From Phenylobacterium sp. (GTDB lineage: Bacteria; Pseudomonadota; Alphaproteobacteria; Caulobacterales; Caulobacteraceae): a stretch of 32,819 nt of DNA. The notes beneath the pieces were generated by a model. That model had not been told where the DNA came from. It did not search any database and saw only the letters and a program-made list of their open reading frames with translations. Position 1 is the stretch's first letter, and each line of letters begins with the position of its first letter. The translations under genes and the position numbers were made by a program. Location of the stretch: assembly GCF_030698145.1 (NCBI RefSeq), contig NZ_JAUYNW010000037.1, forward strand, positions 1 through 32,819, written 5' to 3'. Shown in pieces: positions 29,280 to 32,819 of the stretch.

Positions 29280-29843
29280 CTACGACCGCTCCCAGGCCTG
29301 CCTGAGCAACTCCCGCAGCCGCCCGTCCACCTGCTCCGGCAAATCCAGCACGATCTTGGCCTTCAGCCGCTCGGACCAACCCTCGTTCTTCGGCGGGTCG
29401 AGGCGCGGATCGGCGTCGCGCGTCAGGGCCAGGCCCAGCACGGCCAGCCCGCCCTTCAGCGGCCGGGCGGCGGCGAACTGCACCTTGCGCGAAAAGGCCG
29501 TGAAGCCCTTGCGCTGGCCGGTCACCACGTCGGGCAGGGCGCCCGCCGCCGCTTCGATCGCCTCGAGGATTTTCAGCGAGGCGGGATCTGTCCAAAGCCG
29601 GTTCCGCAGCTTTTCAGGCTGATCCCAGCCCTCGCCCGACGGGAAGGCGACGCCAAGCACGTGGGCGGCCCGGTTGACCCCTAGTCCGTACTGTTCCCGC
29701 AGCCAGTTGGCGCGGGCCTTGGGCCGGGTCTCCGGGCAGGTCCGAGCGATGGCCACCCACTCCTCCAGGGTTTTGCCGGTGTCGCGCTCAAGGCTGGCCT
29801 GCACCGAGGCGAACCACTTCTGCTGGCGTTCGGTCAGGGTCAT
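29280..29843 (-). CDS. DUF4287/DUF5655 domain protein
   Basis: A 187-aa protein that appears to join a DUF4287 N-terminal part (SLERDTGKTLEEWVAIARTC and NWLREQYGLGVNRAAHVLG, up to about residue 68) to a DUF5655 part (RKGFTAFSRKVQFAAARPLKGGLAVLGLALT, about 110-140). Both are of unknown function; the C-terminal part looks like a small alpha/beta transport- or DNA-binding-like fold. GGGAGG precedes the ATG at 29843. It is convergent with the COG3146 gene (28 bases apart) and divergent from the HIT gene across 59 bases. Confidence 0.8.
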   Translation of the reverse strand: MTLTERQQKWFASVQASLERDTGKTLEEWVAIARTCPETRPKARANWLREQYGLGVNRAAHVLGVAFPSGEGWDQPEKLRNRLWTDPASLKILEAIEAAAGALPDVVTGQRKGFTAFSRKVQFAAARPLKGGLAVLGLALTRDADPRLDPPKNEGWSERLKAKIVLDLPEQVDGRLRELLRQAWERS

Positions 29844-29902
29844 CGTTCCGCCTCCCTACGCGATTTGCTACGACGTTCCGAGAGCACCATGGAGCGCCGA
29901 GC

Positions 29903-30340
29903 ATGAGCCTGGACGGGACCTACGACGACGGCAACATCTTCGCGAAGATCCTGCGCGGCGAGGCGCCCTGCGCCAAGGTGTTCGAGGACGGCGAGGTCTT
30001 CGCCTTCATGGACGTTTTCCCGCAGAGCCGGGGCCACACCCTGGTGATTCCCAAGCACTCCACGGCGCGCAACCTGATGGACGAGGACCCCCAGGTGCTG
30101 CAGCCCCTGATCCTGGGCGTGCAGCGGGTGACGCGGGCGGTCCGCGCCGCGCTCAATCCCGACGGGATCATGGTCAGCCAGTTCAACGGCGCCCCGGCCG
30201 GCCAGACCATCTTCCACCTGCATTTCCACATCATCCCGCGCTGGGAAGGCGTGGCGCTCGGCCGTCACGGCGAGGGCGGCATGGCCGACCCCGCCGAACT
30301 GAAGGCCCTGGCCGAGCAGATCGCGGCGAAGATCGCATAG
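29903..30340 (+). CDS. HIT-family nucleotide hydrolase/transferase
   Basis: A 145-aa histidine-triad protein of the HINT branch. The catalytic triad is H105-L-H107-F-H109 in FHLHFHIIPRW. DGNIFAKILRGEAPCAKVFE and SRGHTLVIPKHSTARNL are the standard N-terminal blocks. HINT proteins hydrolyse phosphoramidates of AMP. The ATG at 29903 follows GGAG by nine bases. The terminator-like hairpin 14 bases after its stop has T-runs only on the minus strand. Confidence 0.9.
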   Translation: MSLDGTYDDGNIFAKILRGEAPCAKVFEDGEVFAFMDVFPQSRGHTLVIPKHSTARNLMDEDPQVLQPLILGVQRVTRAVRAALNPDGIMVSQFNGAPAGQTIFHLHFHIIPRWEGVALGRHGEGGMADPAELKALAEQIAAKIA

Positions 30341-30376
30341 GCCCAAAACGAAAAGCCCCAGGCGACGCCTGGGGCT
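30341..30376 (-). terminator. Rho-independent terminator of clpA
   Basis: AGCCCCAGGC (30354-30363) and GCCTGGGGCT (30367-30376) form a perfect 10-base stem with a GAC loop. On the minus strand the stem is followed by TTTTCGTTTTGGG, a U-tract suited to ending the clpA transcript, whose stop codon is 24 bases upstream. It may also end HIT transcription arriving from the other side. Confidence 0.8.
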
Positions 30377-30399
30377 CTCGTCGAAAGTTCAGAAGCCGC

Positions 30400-32721
<2,322 letters not shown>

Positions 32722-32729
32722 TCTGGGCC

Positions 32730-32819
32730 TCAATCCTTTTCCATGGTGCACTGAAGCGGATGTTGATGCCGCCGCGCGGTATCAACGACCTGGGCCACCT
32801 TTGTTTCCGCCACTTCGTA
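32730..32819 (-). CDS. clpS: ClpS adaptor, C-terminal 29 residues (partial)
   Basis: The right edge of the window, read on the minus strand, gives YEVAETKVAQVV, DTARRHQHPLQCTMEKD and TGA. This is the conserved C-terminus of ClpS (compare VAETKVAxV and HPLxCTxEK in the family). ClpS binds N-degron substrates and the ClpA N-domain. The stop codon ends eight bases before the clpA TTG, so the two form an operon. The start lies outside the window. Confidence 0.9.
   Translation of the reverse strand, partial: YEVAETKVAQVVDTARRHQHPLQCTMEKD

Overview
The window reads as a high-GC alphaproteobacterial chromosome, most likely from Caulobacteraceae (a Phenylobacterium/Caulobacter relative). The support is indirect: strong G/C at third codon positions, frequent GTG and TTG starts, a clpS-clpA pair, a phasin gene with PhaR-like boxes, a PEP-CTERM protein of the PEPxxWAMM type, and a GTTC-N7-GTTC LexA-type box. 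Genus is an inference; no rRNA or tRNA is visible.

Positions 1-4200 are an accessory patch, visibly more A/T-rich than the rest up to about 3060. It carries an HNH-nuclease-like gene, an MltR/DUF4145-like gene and an unrecognised gene, each ending or beginning close to copies of a short terminal repeat (core GTATAGTGTCCCCGAATT). One intact REP-associated tyrosine transposase (RAYT) gene is bounded by inverted copies of that repeat. Around it lie a C-terminal duplicate, a decapitated RAYT of a second type, a small N-terminal scrap and two short inverted doublets (REPIN/MITE-like). One doublet still carries the transposase's last 16 codons in frame, so it looks like an internally deleted transposase cassette.

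Positions 4255-18775 are mostly ordinary chromosomal genes: a secreted serine hydrolase (CubicO/beta-lactamase fold), an SDR oxidoreductase, a YjbR protein, two GFA-type zinc proteins, a 5'-truncated acyl-CoA ligase, an orphan ParA-like ATPase, a ZntB/CorA-type transporter, a glycine-zipper protein, a PI-PLC-like phosphodiesterase, a Nudix hydrolase, a degenerate GGDEF plus EAL regulator followed by a GNAT, a Tat-exported DUF885 protein, a fatty acid desaturase and a PEP-CTERM surface protein.

Positions 19123-26333 hold a full acyl-CoA synthetase (apparent CTG start), a 63-aa protein, a TVP38/DedA-like membrane protein, a DEAD-box helicase with a DbpA-type C-terminal domain, an unrecognised 144-aa protein and a D,D-carboxypeptidase with a SPOR domain. 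Two intergenic regions here carry a second, unrelated family of nested inverted repeats bounded by CCAGAT/ATCTGG.

Positions 26334-32819 hold a phasin gene with its own terminator, a translationally coupled RidA-GDPD-COG3146 operon joined by GTGA overlaps, a DUF4287/DUF5655 protein, a HIT protein, and clpA preceded by the 3' end of clpS. The most unusual material is the RAYT/REPIN cluster at 972-4165. Next come the CCAGAT nested palindromes, the PhaR-like boxes before the phasin and the CTG-started ligase behind a structured leader.
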